A stretch of 64,000 nucleotides of DNA from Tepidicaulis sp002389665 (GTDB lineage Bacteria > Pseudomonadota > Alphaproteobacteria > Parvibaculales > Parvibaculaceae): NCBI RefSeq assembly GCF_965222285.1, contig NZ_OZ244942.1, positions 3,162,001 through 3,226,000 on the forward strand. The letters run 5' to 3'. The position numbers and the translations under genes were made by a program. This document shows, in pieces, positions 35,101 through 43,014 of this stretch. The first letter of the stretch is position 1. The number at the start of each line of letters is the position of its first letter. A model generated the notes under the pieces. The model did no database searches, was not told where the DNA came from, and saw nothing but the letters and a program-made list of their open reading frames with translations.

Positions 35101-35400
35101 GTTTGGCTCGCCTGCGCTTGAACTTCTCTGGAAGAAAGATCCGCCGACCGGCGAACTTCTCTAACCTATTGAATTTTTTGACTTTTTTGGCACAAAAAGA
35201 CGCCCGCCAAAGCCGGTGTCCCCTAAGCCGCGCTGTAGGTAACACAAGGTGTAAGGGCTGGCAACACGAGTCCTTACGAAAAGTGAGCGGGTGCGGCAAA
35301 AGGTACATCATGCAGGCATAAAAAGCGCTTGTGCCGGTCTTTTCAATTACTTGGCAAAGAAGTGGGGGGCAAAGAAGCGCCCGCCCCGGCAGGGTCGCCC
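35101..35400 (-). promoter_or_regulatory. Intergenic region between priA and atpH
   Basis: 300 bases with no gene. An AT-rich stretch at about 35165-35200 (minus strand: TTGTGC, 17 bases, TCAATA) is the best candidate for the atp operon promoter, but the match is weak. No terminator is visible after priA, so some atp transcription may read through from priA. Confidence 0.3.
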
Positions 35401-37641
35401 TCAGGAGAAATTATAAGGGTCGATATCCACCGCCACCCGCACGGCGGCCGGAACCTGCACCTGGGCAAGCCACTGGGCGATATAGCCTTGAATATGCGCC
35501 TCCCGGCGCGCTTTTACGAGGAATCGCATCCTATGGCGCCCCCGCAACAGGGCGAGCGGGGCGGGCGCCGGGCCCAGCACGTCGATCTTCTCCGAAAGGG
35601 GCGCAAGGCGCGCCATATCCCGGGCGAGCGCCTGAAGCTGGTCTAGCCGGGGCGAGGAGAGCACAATGCCGGCAAGGCGCCCATAAGGGGGATAGCCGAG
35701 CCGCTCGCGCCCTGCCGCCTCCCGCTCCAGAAAGGCGTCGCGGTCCCCGGAAAGGAGCGCCCGCATCACCCCATGCTCGGGCATATAGGTCTGCATCAGC
35801 ACCCGCCCCGGCTTTTCCGCCCGCCCCGCCCGGCCCGAGACCTGATGGAGAAGCTGGAAGGTGCGCTCGGCAGCCCGCAAATCCCCGTTCTCAAGGCCAA
35901 GATCGGCATCGACAACGCCCACCAGCGTCAAAAGCGGGAAATTGTGACCCTTGGCCACGACCTGCGTGCCGATGATGATATCGACCTCATGCTCCTCGAT
36001 CTGGCGTACCGCCTCGCGGTAGGCGGCAGGCCCGCGCAGCACATCGCTCGAAAGGAGCGCCACCCTGGCTTCGGGGAAAAGCTCGGTGACTTCTTCGGCG
36101 ATCCGCTCCACCCCCGGCCCGCAGGCCACCAGCGCATCTTCCGCCCCGCAGGCCGGGCACGCTTTGGGGGAAGGGGCGGTATAGCCGCAATGATGGCAGG
36201 CAAGTTCCTTGCGGAAGCGGTGCTCGACCAGCCAGCTGTCGCATTGCGGGCATTCCAGCCGGTGCCCGCAGCTCCGGCAAAGGGTGAGCGGCGCATAGCC
36301 GCGCCGGTTCAAAAAGAGCAGCGACTGTTCTTCTTTTGCCAGCACCTGCGCCATGGATTTGACGAGGCCGGGGGAGAGCCAGCGCCCGCGCTCGGGCGGA
36401 TCGGCGCGCATATCGACGGCAAAGACATCCGGCATTTGCGCGGGCCCGTGCCGCTCTGACAGCACCAGATGCCGGTAGCGCCCCGCCCAGACATTCGCCA
36501 TGGTTTCGAGCGCCGGCGTGGCGGAGGCAAGCACCACCGGAAAGGCGCCGAGCGAACCGCGCACCACCGCCATGTCGCGGGCATTGTAATGGACACCTTC
36601 ATCCTGCTTGAAAGCGATCTCATGTTCTTCATCGACAACGATGAGCCCGAGCTCTGCAAAGGGTAAAAAGAGTGCCGAGCGCGCGCCGACAACGATGCGC
36701 GCGCGCCCTTCCGCCACCCCGCGCCAGACCCGGCGGCGCTCACGCGCCGGCAGGTCCGAATGCCACTCGGCAGGGCGGCAGCCGAAGCGCGCCTCGAAGC
36801 GGTCGAGAAACTGCGAGGTAAGCGCGATTTCCGGCAGGAGAATGAGAACCTGCCGCCCGGCGGCGAGCGCCCTTGCCGCCGCATCGAAATAAACTTCCGT
36901 CTTGCCCGAGCCCGTTACCCCATCGAGAAGAAAGGTTTCAAAGCCGCCTTCTTCGACCTGCGCGCCGATTGCGCTCGCCGCATCGTTTTGCGCCGATGAG
37001 AGCGCCGGGCGCGGGGCTTCGAGATCCGGCGCGTCGAAACCGCGCTCGGTGGTGAAAGCGACTTTTTCCAGGACGCCGGCATCGGCAAGCCCCTTAACGA
37101 CACCGGCCGAAACACCGGCTTCTTCGGCAAGCTCACCGGAGCGCCGGGCAAAGCCGTCCCGCGCCACCTCCAGAACACGGGTTCTGGCTGGCGTCATTTT
37201 AGGCAGCGCGGCCTCGCCTCCTTCCCTCAGGCGGTAAGCGGTGCGCAGGCGCGGCGGCTCCAGCGCCCCCGGCGCGCGCATGGCAAGGCGCAGCACCATG
37301 CCGGGCGGGGAGAGCGTGTAATCGGCCACCCATTCGATGAATTTGCGCAGGCCCTCCGGCATGGGCGGCACATCCAGACGGTCGGTCACTTTCTTAAGTT
37401 TTTTATCCGCCACCTCGCCGCTGCCCGGCCCCCAAACGACACCGACCATTAACCTTGGGCCGAGCGGCACGGTCACGTAATCGCCAGGGGCGAGTCTTAA
37501 CCCCTCGGGAACGAGATAGTCGTATGCTCCGGAAAGAGCGAGCGGCAGGAGGACGCCAACACGTTCCCCGCCCGCCGCCGCGCCTTTCACGGCATGCGGC
37601 GCGCTCTCAGGCGAAGCGCTGTGGGAAAGTTTGGTGGTCAT
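35401..37641 (-). CDS. priA: Primosomal replication protein N' (PriA helicase)
   Basis: 746 residues. Helicase motifs are present: Walker A DGVTGSGKTEVY, Walker B-type VVDEEHE, ASATPALE and QVSGRAGRAEKPG. A zinc region holds paired cysteines (CRSCGHRLECPQC, CHHCGY, CPACG). PriA restarts stalled forks. The start at 37641 is chosen over 37692 because the sequence before it is unlike PriA. The gene lies upstream of atpH in the same direction. Confidence 0.96.
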   Translation of the reverse strand: MTTKLSHSASPESAPHAVKGAAAGGERVGVLLPLALSGAYDYLVPEGLRLAPGDYVTVPLGPRLMVGVVWGPGSGEVADKKLKKVTDRLDVPPMPEGLRKFIEWVADYTLSPPGMVLRLAMRAPGALEPPRLRTAYRLREGGEAALPKMTPARTRVLEVARDGFARRSGELAEEAGVSAGVVKGLADAGVLEKVAFTTERGFDAPDLEAPRPALSSAQNDAASAIGAQVEEGGFETFLLDGVTGSGKTEVYFDAAARALAAGRQVLILLPEIALTSQFLDRFEARFGCRPAEWHSDLPARERRRVWRGVAEGRARIVVGARSALFLPFAELGLIVVDEEHEIAFKQDEGVHYNARDMAVVRGSLGAFPVVLASATPALETMANVWAGRYRHLVLSERHGPAQMPDVFAVDMRADPPERGRWLSPGLVKSMAQVLAKEEQSLLFLNRRGYAPLTLCRSCGHRLECPQCDSWLVEHRFRKELACHHCGYTAPSPKACPACGAEDALVACGPGVERIAEEVTELFPEARVALLSSDVLRGPAAYREAVRQIEEHEVDIIIGTQVVAKGHNFPLLTLVGVVDADLGLENGDLRAAERTFQLLHQVSGRAGRAEKPGRVLMQTYMPEHGVMRALLSGDRDAFLEREAAGRERLGYPPYGRLAGIVLSSPRLDQLQALARDMARLAPLSEKIDVLGPAPAPLALLRGRHRMRFLVKARREAHIQGYIAQWLAQVQVPAAVRVAVDIDPYNFS

Positions 37642-37823
37642 GACACGCAAGATTAACCCTAGCCGGACCAAAGGCACATATAAACCTCTCAAGCCTTGCG
37701 CGCATCGGCGGCTGCCGTCAAAGTGCTGCCTGGGATCGGGGGATTTTTCAAACGGAAAAAGCTGATGGACGCGTCATGCGCCCGCGCTGCGTTTGATGAA
37801 GCCAAAAACGGACGGGAAGCGGT

Positions 37824-38480
37824 ATGAAATTCTTTGTCGATACGGCAGACATTGACGAGATTCGCGAGCTGAGCGAAACGGGCATGCTGGACGGGGTGAC
37901 GACGAACCCCTCGCTCATGGCCAAGACGGGCCGGCCCATGCTCGACGTGCTCAAAGACATTTGCGCCGCCGTCGACGGACCGGTGAGCGCGGAAGTTACG
38001 GCCACCGATTCGGAGGGCATGCTGCGCGAAGGCCGCCATCTGCGCGAGCTTGCCGACAATATCGCCATCAAAGTGCCGCTCACCTGGGACGGGCTGAAAG
38101 CCTGCCGCCAGCTCACGAGCGAAGGCACGATGGTCAATGTCACGCTGTGCTTTTCCGCCAATCAGGCTTTGCTTGCCGCCAAAGCGGGGGCGACCTTCGT
38201 TTCGCCTTTCGTCGGCCGGCTCGACGATCTCAACCTGAACGGCATGGACCTCATCGAGGACATCCGCACGATCTACGACAATTATCCCGCCTTCACGACC
38301 GAGATTCTCGTCGCTTCGATTCGCAATCCGAACCATGTGAGCGAAGCGGCTTTGATCGGCGCCGATGTTGCCACGGTGCCGCCGCAGGTGCTGCGCCAGC
38401 TTGCGCAACACAATCTCACCGACAAGGGGCTTGCCGCTTTCCTTGCCGATTGGGAAAAGACCGGCCAAAAGATTGTATGA
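37824..38480 (+). CDS. Transaldolase / fructose-6-phosphate aldolase family
   Basis: 218 residues, the short FSA-type transaldolase with MKFFVDTADIDEIRELSETG, GVTTNPSLMAK and the Schiff-base lysine K83 in IAIKVPLTWDG. It acts in the non-oxidative pentose phosphate pathway or as a fructose-6-phosphate aldolase; the short size alone does not decide. It starts a three-gene run with the DUF484 gene and xerC. Confidence 0.93.
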   Translation: MKFFVDTADIDEIRELSETGMLDGVTTNPSLMAKTGRPMLDVLKDICAAVDGPVSAEVTATDSEGMLREGRHLRELADNIAIKVPLTWDGLKACRQLTSEGTMVNVTLCFSANQALLAAKAGATFVSPFVGRLDDLNLNGMDLIEDIRTIYDNYPAFTTEILVASIRNPNHVSEAALIGADVATVPPQVLRQLAQHNLTDKGLAAFLADWEKTGQKIV

Positions 38481-38490
38481 GTAACGCGCC

Positions 38491-39240
38491 ATGAGCCAGC
38501 ATAACGATTCGAGCAATCCCCTAAGCCGCGCCGACGAGCCCAAATCGCTGAGCCCGGCGGATGTCAGAAATTATCTTCTGGCCCATCCCGGTTTTCTCGA
38601 CACCAATCCCGATCTCGTCGAAACACTGATCGCGCCTTCCGCCGAGCATGGCGGCAATGTGCTCGATCTGCAGCAGATCATGGTCAAGCGCCTGCAGCGC
38701 CGTGTCGCGCAGCTGAAAGACATTCAGGCCGATCTGATCGAGGCGACCTCCTTCAACGCGCTGGCGCGCGAGCGGGTCCATGCCGCGGTGCTGCGCCTGC
38801 TCGATGCCAAGAGCTTCGAGGAACTGATCGATTTCATCATCTCACCCGGCGGCTTGGCCGCTGCCCTTGAAGTGGAAGCGGTGGTGCTCTGCGTCGAATC
38901 GGCGACGGAAGTCAGCGGCATCGGGGTGCGCGGCGTGCGCATTCTGGAAAGCGGCGGCGTCGGGCGCATTCTCGGCGTAACCCCTTATGTGCTGGCCGAT
39001 CATATCGTCGCCTCGCGCGGCCTTTATGGCGGCCTTGCCGATGAGATCGGCTCGGAAGCGCTGATTCGCCTCGACTTTTCTTCTTCCGCCCCGCCCGGCC
39101 TGCTTGCCATTGGGGCGCGCGATCCGCAACAATTCCATCCGGACCAAGCGGGCGATCTGATCGAGTTCATTGCCCGCATCATCGAGCGGTGCATGCGCCT
39201 ATGGCTGGACCTTCCCGTGAAGGACAAAACGCAAGGCTGA
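38491..39240 (+). CDS. DUF484 family protein
   Basis: 249 residues, a soluble GAF-like fold (LSPADVRNYLLAHPGFLDTN at the start, DLQQIMVKRLQRRVAQLKDI as a helix). The family is widespread next to xerC in proteobacteria but has no assigned activity. It begins 10 bases after the transaldolase stop and its end overlaps xerC, so the three are likely co-translated. Confidence 0.9.
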   Translation: MSQHNDSSNPLSRADEPKSLSPADVRNYLLAHPGFLDTNPDLVETLIAPSAEHGGNVLDLQQIMVKRLQRRVAQLKDIQADLIEATSFNALARERVHAAVLRLLDAKSFEELIDFIISPGGLAAALEVEAVVLCVESATEVSGIGVRGVRILESGGVGRILGVTPYVLADHIVASRGLYGGLADEIGSEALIRLDFSSSAPPGLLAIGARDPQQFHPDQAGDLIEFIARIIERCMRLWLDLPVKDKTQG

Positions 39241-40214
39241 AGGAAAAGGCGGGAACGGACGAACCCGACCTGCCGGCCCTCGCCGATGCGCTGCCCGCCG
39301 CCCGCGATCTGCGCGATATCTTTCTCACCTGGCTCGAGCATTTAAGCGGCGAGAAACGGGCAAGCCCCAAAACCATCGAACATTATGCCCGCGACCTCAC
39401 GCGCTTTTGCGAATTCATGGGCGCGCATCTGGGCGGCGCGCCGTCGCTGAAAGATCTGAGCAAGCTGACTACTGCAGATTTCCGCGCCTTCCTTGCCCAG
39501 CGCCGGAACGACGGCATCGCCTCGCGCTCGCTCGCCCGCAATCTTTCGGCGCTGCGTATGTTCTACCGCTTTCTGGAACGCGAAGGCCTCAGCGACAATC
39601 AGGCACTGCTGCGCATCCGCTCGCCGAAACTGCCGAGCGCCCTGCCGAAACCGCTGCCGGTGGACGCCGCCCGCGCGCTTATCGAAGAAGCGGGAAAGGC
39701 ACCGCAAGAAGCCTGGATCAGGGCGCGGGACGGCGCCCTCCTCACGCTCCTTTATGGCTGCGGCCTGCGCGTATCAGAAGCGCTCTCGCTGACCGGCGCC
39801 GATCTGCCGCTTGGAAAGACGCTGCGCATTCTGGGCAAAGGCCGCAAGGAACGGGTCTTGCCGGTGCTGCCCGCCGCGCGCGAGGCGGTATCTGCCTATA
39901 CCGCGCTCTGCCCCTATCCGATAGGCGAAGAAGACGCGCTTTTCAAAGGCGTGCGGGGAAAAGCGCTGGGGGCCCGGCAGGTGCAAAAACTGACCGAGCA
40001 CCTGCGCCTCATTTTAGGGCTGCCCGATAGCGTTACGCCGCATGCGCTGCGCCACTCTTTCGCGACACATTTGCTGGCGGCGGGCGGCGACTTGCGGGCA
40101 GTGCAGGAACTGCTCGGTCATGCCAGCCTTTCCACCACGCAAGTCTATACTGCCGTCGAGGACGCGCAGCTTCTGGCCATTTACGACAAAGCCCACCCGC
40201 GCGCGCGCCGGTAA
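39201..40214 (+). CDS. xerC: Site-specific tyrosine recombinase XerC
   Basis: About 337 residues. The catalytic tetrad is visible: Arg in YGCGLRVSEAL, His and Arg in HALRHSFATHLL, His in LLGHASLSTTQ and the nucleophilic Tyr in VYTAV. XerC resolves chromosome dimers at dif with XerD, so this is a housekeeping gene, not a phage integrase. The start is uncertain: GTG 39189 or ATG 39201, both inside the DUF484 gene. It ends 6 bases from the convergent lpd stop. Confidence 0.93.
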   Translation: MAGPSREGQNARLKEKAGTDEPDLPALADALPAARDLRDIFLTWLEHLSGEKRASPKTIEHYARDLTRFCEFMGAHLGGAPSLKDLSKLTTADFRAFLAQRRNDGIASRSLARNLSALRMFYRFLEREGLSDNQALLRIRSPKLPSALPKPLPVDAARALIEEAGKAPQEAWIRARDGALLTLLYGCGLRVSEALSLTGADLPLGKTLRILGKGRKERVLPVLPAAREAVSAYTALCPYPIGEEDALFKGVRGKALGARQVQKLTEHLRLILGLPDSVTPHALRHSFATHLLAAGGDLRAVQELLGHASLSTTQVYTAVEDAQLLAIYDKAHPRARR

Positions 40215-40220
40215 GCCAGC

Positions 40221-41624
40221 CTACATGTGAATGGGCCGCCCATGGACGGCGAGGGCCGCTTCCTTGGTCGCTTCGGAAAGCGTCGGATGCGCATGGCAGG
40301 TGCGGGCAATATCTTCCGCCGAGCCGCCATATTCCATCACCGTCACCGCTTCATGTATCATCTCCCCGGCCTGCGTGCCGATAATATGCACGCCGAGCAC
40401 AGCATCGGTTTCCGCATGAGCGAGAATCTTCACGAACCCGTCCGTCGCCTTGTTCGCCTTGGCGCGGCCGTTTGCGGTGAAGGGGAATTTACCGGCTTTA
40501 TAAGGAATGCCGTCTTCCTTCAGCTGCTCTTCCGTCTTGCCCACGGCGGCAACTTCCGGGCCCGTATAAACGACACCCGGAATGACATCGTAATTCACAT
40601 GAGGTTTTTGACCGGCAAGCATTTCGGCAAGCGCCGTGCCCTCTTCCATCGCTTTATGCGCAAGCATCGGGCCTTTCACGGCATCGCCGATAGCATAAAT
40701 GCCGGGCGCGCTGGTTTTGAAATGCCCGTCTATTTCCACGCGCCCGCGCTGATCCGTATCGACACCTGCATCTTCAAGCCCGAGGCCCGAGGTATAAGGC
40801 ACACGGCCTATGGCCACGAGAACGATATCGGCTTCCAGCACCTCTTCCTTGCCGCCCTTGGCCGGCTCGACGGAAACCTTCAACGTCTTCCCGGAGGTAT
40901 CGACCTTCGTCACTTTCGAGCCGAGCTTGAACTTGAAGCCCTGTTTTTTAAGCGTGCGCTGGAAGTTCTTCTGCACTTCCCCATCCATGCCGGGCAGGAT
41001 GAAATCGAGAAACTCGACCACCGTCACCTCCGCGCCGAGGCGGCTCCAGACCGAGCCCATTTCAAGGCCGATCACCCCGCCGCCGACCACAACGAGACGG
41101 CCGGGCACTTCTTTGAGGTCGAGCGCGCCGGTCGAGGAGACCACCCGCTTTTCATCGATCTCGATACCCGGCAACTTGGCGACATCCGAGCCCGTGGCGA
41201 TGACGATATTCTTTGCCTCGAGCGTGCGGCTGCCGCCCTCATTCAGCTTCACATCGACCTTGCCGTTCCCGGCAAGCTTGCCTGCGCCTTTCACCCATTC
41301 GATCTTGTTCTTCTTGAAGAGAAACTCGATCCCCTTCGTATTGCCTTCGATCGCCTCGTCTTTGACCGCCAGCATTTGCGGCAGATCGAGGCTGAGCTTT
41401 TCGACCTTGATGCCGAAATCGGCAAAGTGTTTGGCTTCCTCGTAAAGCTCGGACGTATGCAGCAGCGCCTTGGAGGGAATGCAGCCGACATTGAGACAGG
41501 TGCCGCCCAGCGCCTCGCGCTTTTCAACACAGGCGACCTTCATGCCGAGCTGGGCAGCGCGGATGGCACATTCATAACCGCCCGGCCCCGCGCCAATGAC
41601 AACGAGATCGAAAGAATCGGACAT
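40221..41624 (-). CDS. lpdA: Dihydrolipoyl dehydrogenase (E3)
   Basis: 467 residues. The FAD site GAGPGGYECAIRAAQLG, the redox pair in GGTCLNVGCIPSKAL and the C-terminal His-Glu in CHAHPTLSEATKE are present. It re-oxidises lipoamide for the 2-oxoglutarate dehydrogenase complex, whose E2 (sucB) and E1 (sucA) lie just upstream. It is the last gene of the sucCDAB-lpd run on the minus strand. Confidence 0.95.
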   Translation of the reverse strand: MSDSFDLVVIGAGPGGYECAIRAAQLGMKVACVEKREALGGTCLNVGCIPSKALLHTSELYEEAKHFADFGIKVEKLSLDLPQMLAVKDEAIEGNTKGIEFLFKKNKIEWVKGAGKLAGNGKVDVKLNEGGSRTLEAKNIVIATGSDVAKLPGIEIDEKRVVSSTGALDLKEVPGRLVVVGGGVIGLEMGSVWSRLGAEVTVVEFLDFILPGMDGEVQKNFQRTLKKQGFKFKLGSKVTKVDTSGKTLKVSVEPAKGGKEEVLEADIVLVAIGRVPYTSGLGLEDAGVDTDQRGRVEIDGHFKTSAPGIYAIGDAVKGPMLAHKAMEEGTALAEMLAGQKPHVNYDVIPGVVYTGPEVAAVGKTEEQLKEDGIPYKAGKFPFTANGRAKANKATDGFVKILAHAETDAVLGVHIIGTQAGEMIHEAVTVMEYGGSAEDIARTCHAHPTLSEATKEAALAVHGRPIHM

Positions 41625-41678
41625 CGAAACCCCCTTTAAGGTGGGTGAAGCAACGGGACGGGCGCCCCGGTGATGGAC

Positions 41679-42974
41679 TTAAAGATCGAGCAGCAGGCGC
41701 TGCGGATCTTCCAGGCTTTCCTTGACCCGGACGAGGAAGGTCACCGCTTCCTTGCCGTCCACGATGCGGTGATCGTAGGAGAGCGCCAGATACATCATGG
41801 GACGGATTTCAATTTTCCCGTCCACGGCCATCGGCCGCTCCTGGATCTTGTGCATGCCCAGAACGCCCGACTGAGGCATGTTGAGAATGGGCGTGGACAT
41901 GAGCGAGCCGTAAACCCCGCCATTGGAAATGGTGAAAGTGCCGCCCTGCAGATCTTCGAGCTTCAGGTTGCCGTCGCGCGCCTTGGCGCCGAAATCGTTG
42001 ATCGCCTTTTCGATCTCCGCCAGCGACATGTCCTGCGCGTCCTTGACGACGGGCACGACGAGGCCTTTGTCGGTGCCGACGGCGATGCCGAAATTGTAGT
42101 AGTTCTTGTAAACGACCTCATCGCCGTCGATCTCGGCATTGATGGCCGGAATGTCGCGCAGGCCCGCGATACAGGCTTTCACGAAAAAGCTCATGAAGCC
42201 GAGGCGCACGCCGTGCTTCTTCTCGAAAAGGTCTTTGTATTCTTTCCGCGCCGCCATGACATTCGTCATATCCACCTCGTTGAAGGTGGTCAGCATCGCC
42301 GCCGTATCCTGCGCCTGTTTCAGGCGGCTCGCGATGGTCTTGCGCAGACGCGTCATCTTCACGCGCTCCTCGCGCGCGCCCTGATCTTCGCGCTTGGGCG
42401 CTTCCGGCGTTTTTGCCTCCTGAGCCGGTTTGCTTTCCGGCGCGCTTGGCACATCCCCGCGCTTTTCGATGGCTTTGAGCACGTCGCCTTTGACAAGGCG
42501 CCCGCCCTTGCCAGTGCCTTCGATTTTGGCCGGGTCGAGATCATGCTCGTCGATCAGCTTGCGCACCGCCGGCGACAGCGCCTCGGAATCATCGTCTTCG
42601 CCGCTGTCATCGCTTTTCGATGCGGCAGGCGCTTCGGCCTTCTGCGGCTTGGCTTCTTCTTTGGCCGCTTCCTGCTTCGGTTCTTCTTTCTTGGGCTCTT
42701 CCTTCTTCGGCTGCTCTTTCTTGGCGGGAGCGCCTTTGCCCTCGCCGATTTCACCCAAAAGCGCGCCCACTTCCACCGTATCGCCGTCCGAGACCAGAAT
42801 TTCGGAAAGAACGCCCGCCGCCGGTGCCGGCACTTCCACGGTTACCTTGTCGGTTTCCAGCTCGACCAGCGGCTCATCCGCCTCGACGCTGTCGCCCGGC
42901 TTCTTGAACCATTGCGCAACGGTCGCCTCGGTGATGGATTCGCCAAGCGTTGGAACACGAATTTCGGTAGCCAT
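41679..42974 (-). CDS. sucB: Dihydrolipoyllysine succinyltransferase (2-oxoglutarate dehydrogenase E2)
   Basis: 431 residues. A lipoyl domain (about 1-80, lipoyl Lys in ELETDKVTVEVPAP) is followed by a Lys/Glu/Ala-rich linker (about 85-150), a peripheral-subunit-binding domain (about 130-165, SPAVRKLIDEHDLDPAKIEG) and the catalytic domain ending with the His-Asp motif SYDHRIVDGKEAV. It transfers succinyl to CoA. A single lipoyl domain is typical of SucB. Confidence 0.96.
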   Translation of the reverse strand: MATEIRVPTLGESITEATVAQWFKKPGDSVEADEPLVELETDKVTVEVPAPAAGVLSEILVSDGDTVEVGALLGEIGEGKGAPAKKEQPKKEEPKKEEPKQEAAKEEAKPQKAEAPAASKSDDSGEDDDSEALSPAVRKLIDEHDLDPAKIEGTGKGGRLVKGDVLKAIEKRGDVPSAPESKPAQEAKTPEAPKREDQGAREERVKMTRLRKTIASRLKQAQDTAAMLTTFNEVDMTNVMAARKEYKDLFEKKHGVRLGFMSFFVKACIAGLRDIPAINAEIDGDEVVYKNYYNFGIAVGTDKGLVVPVVKDAQDMSLAEIEKAINDFGAKARDGNLKLEDLQGGTFTISNGGVYGSLMSTPILNMPQSGVLGMHKIQERPMAVDGKIEIRPMMYLALSYDHRIVDGKEAVTFLVRVKESLEDPQRLLLDL

Positions 42975-43014
42975 GCGTTCTTTCCTTTTGGCTCAAGGCG
43001 GCTGAAAGGGAGGG

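Noticed and set aside
39201..40214. Phage or island integrase
   Set aside because: The tyrosine recombinase is XerC in its usual housekeeping context beside a DUF484 gene; no attachment-site repeats or mobile genes are near, and the tRNA-Ser is far away.
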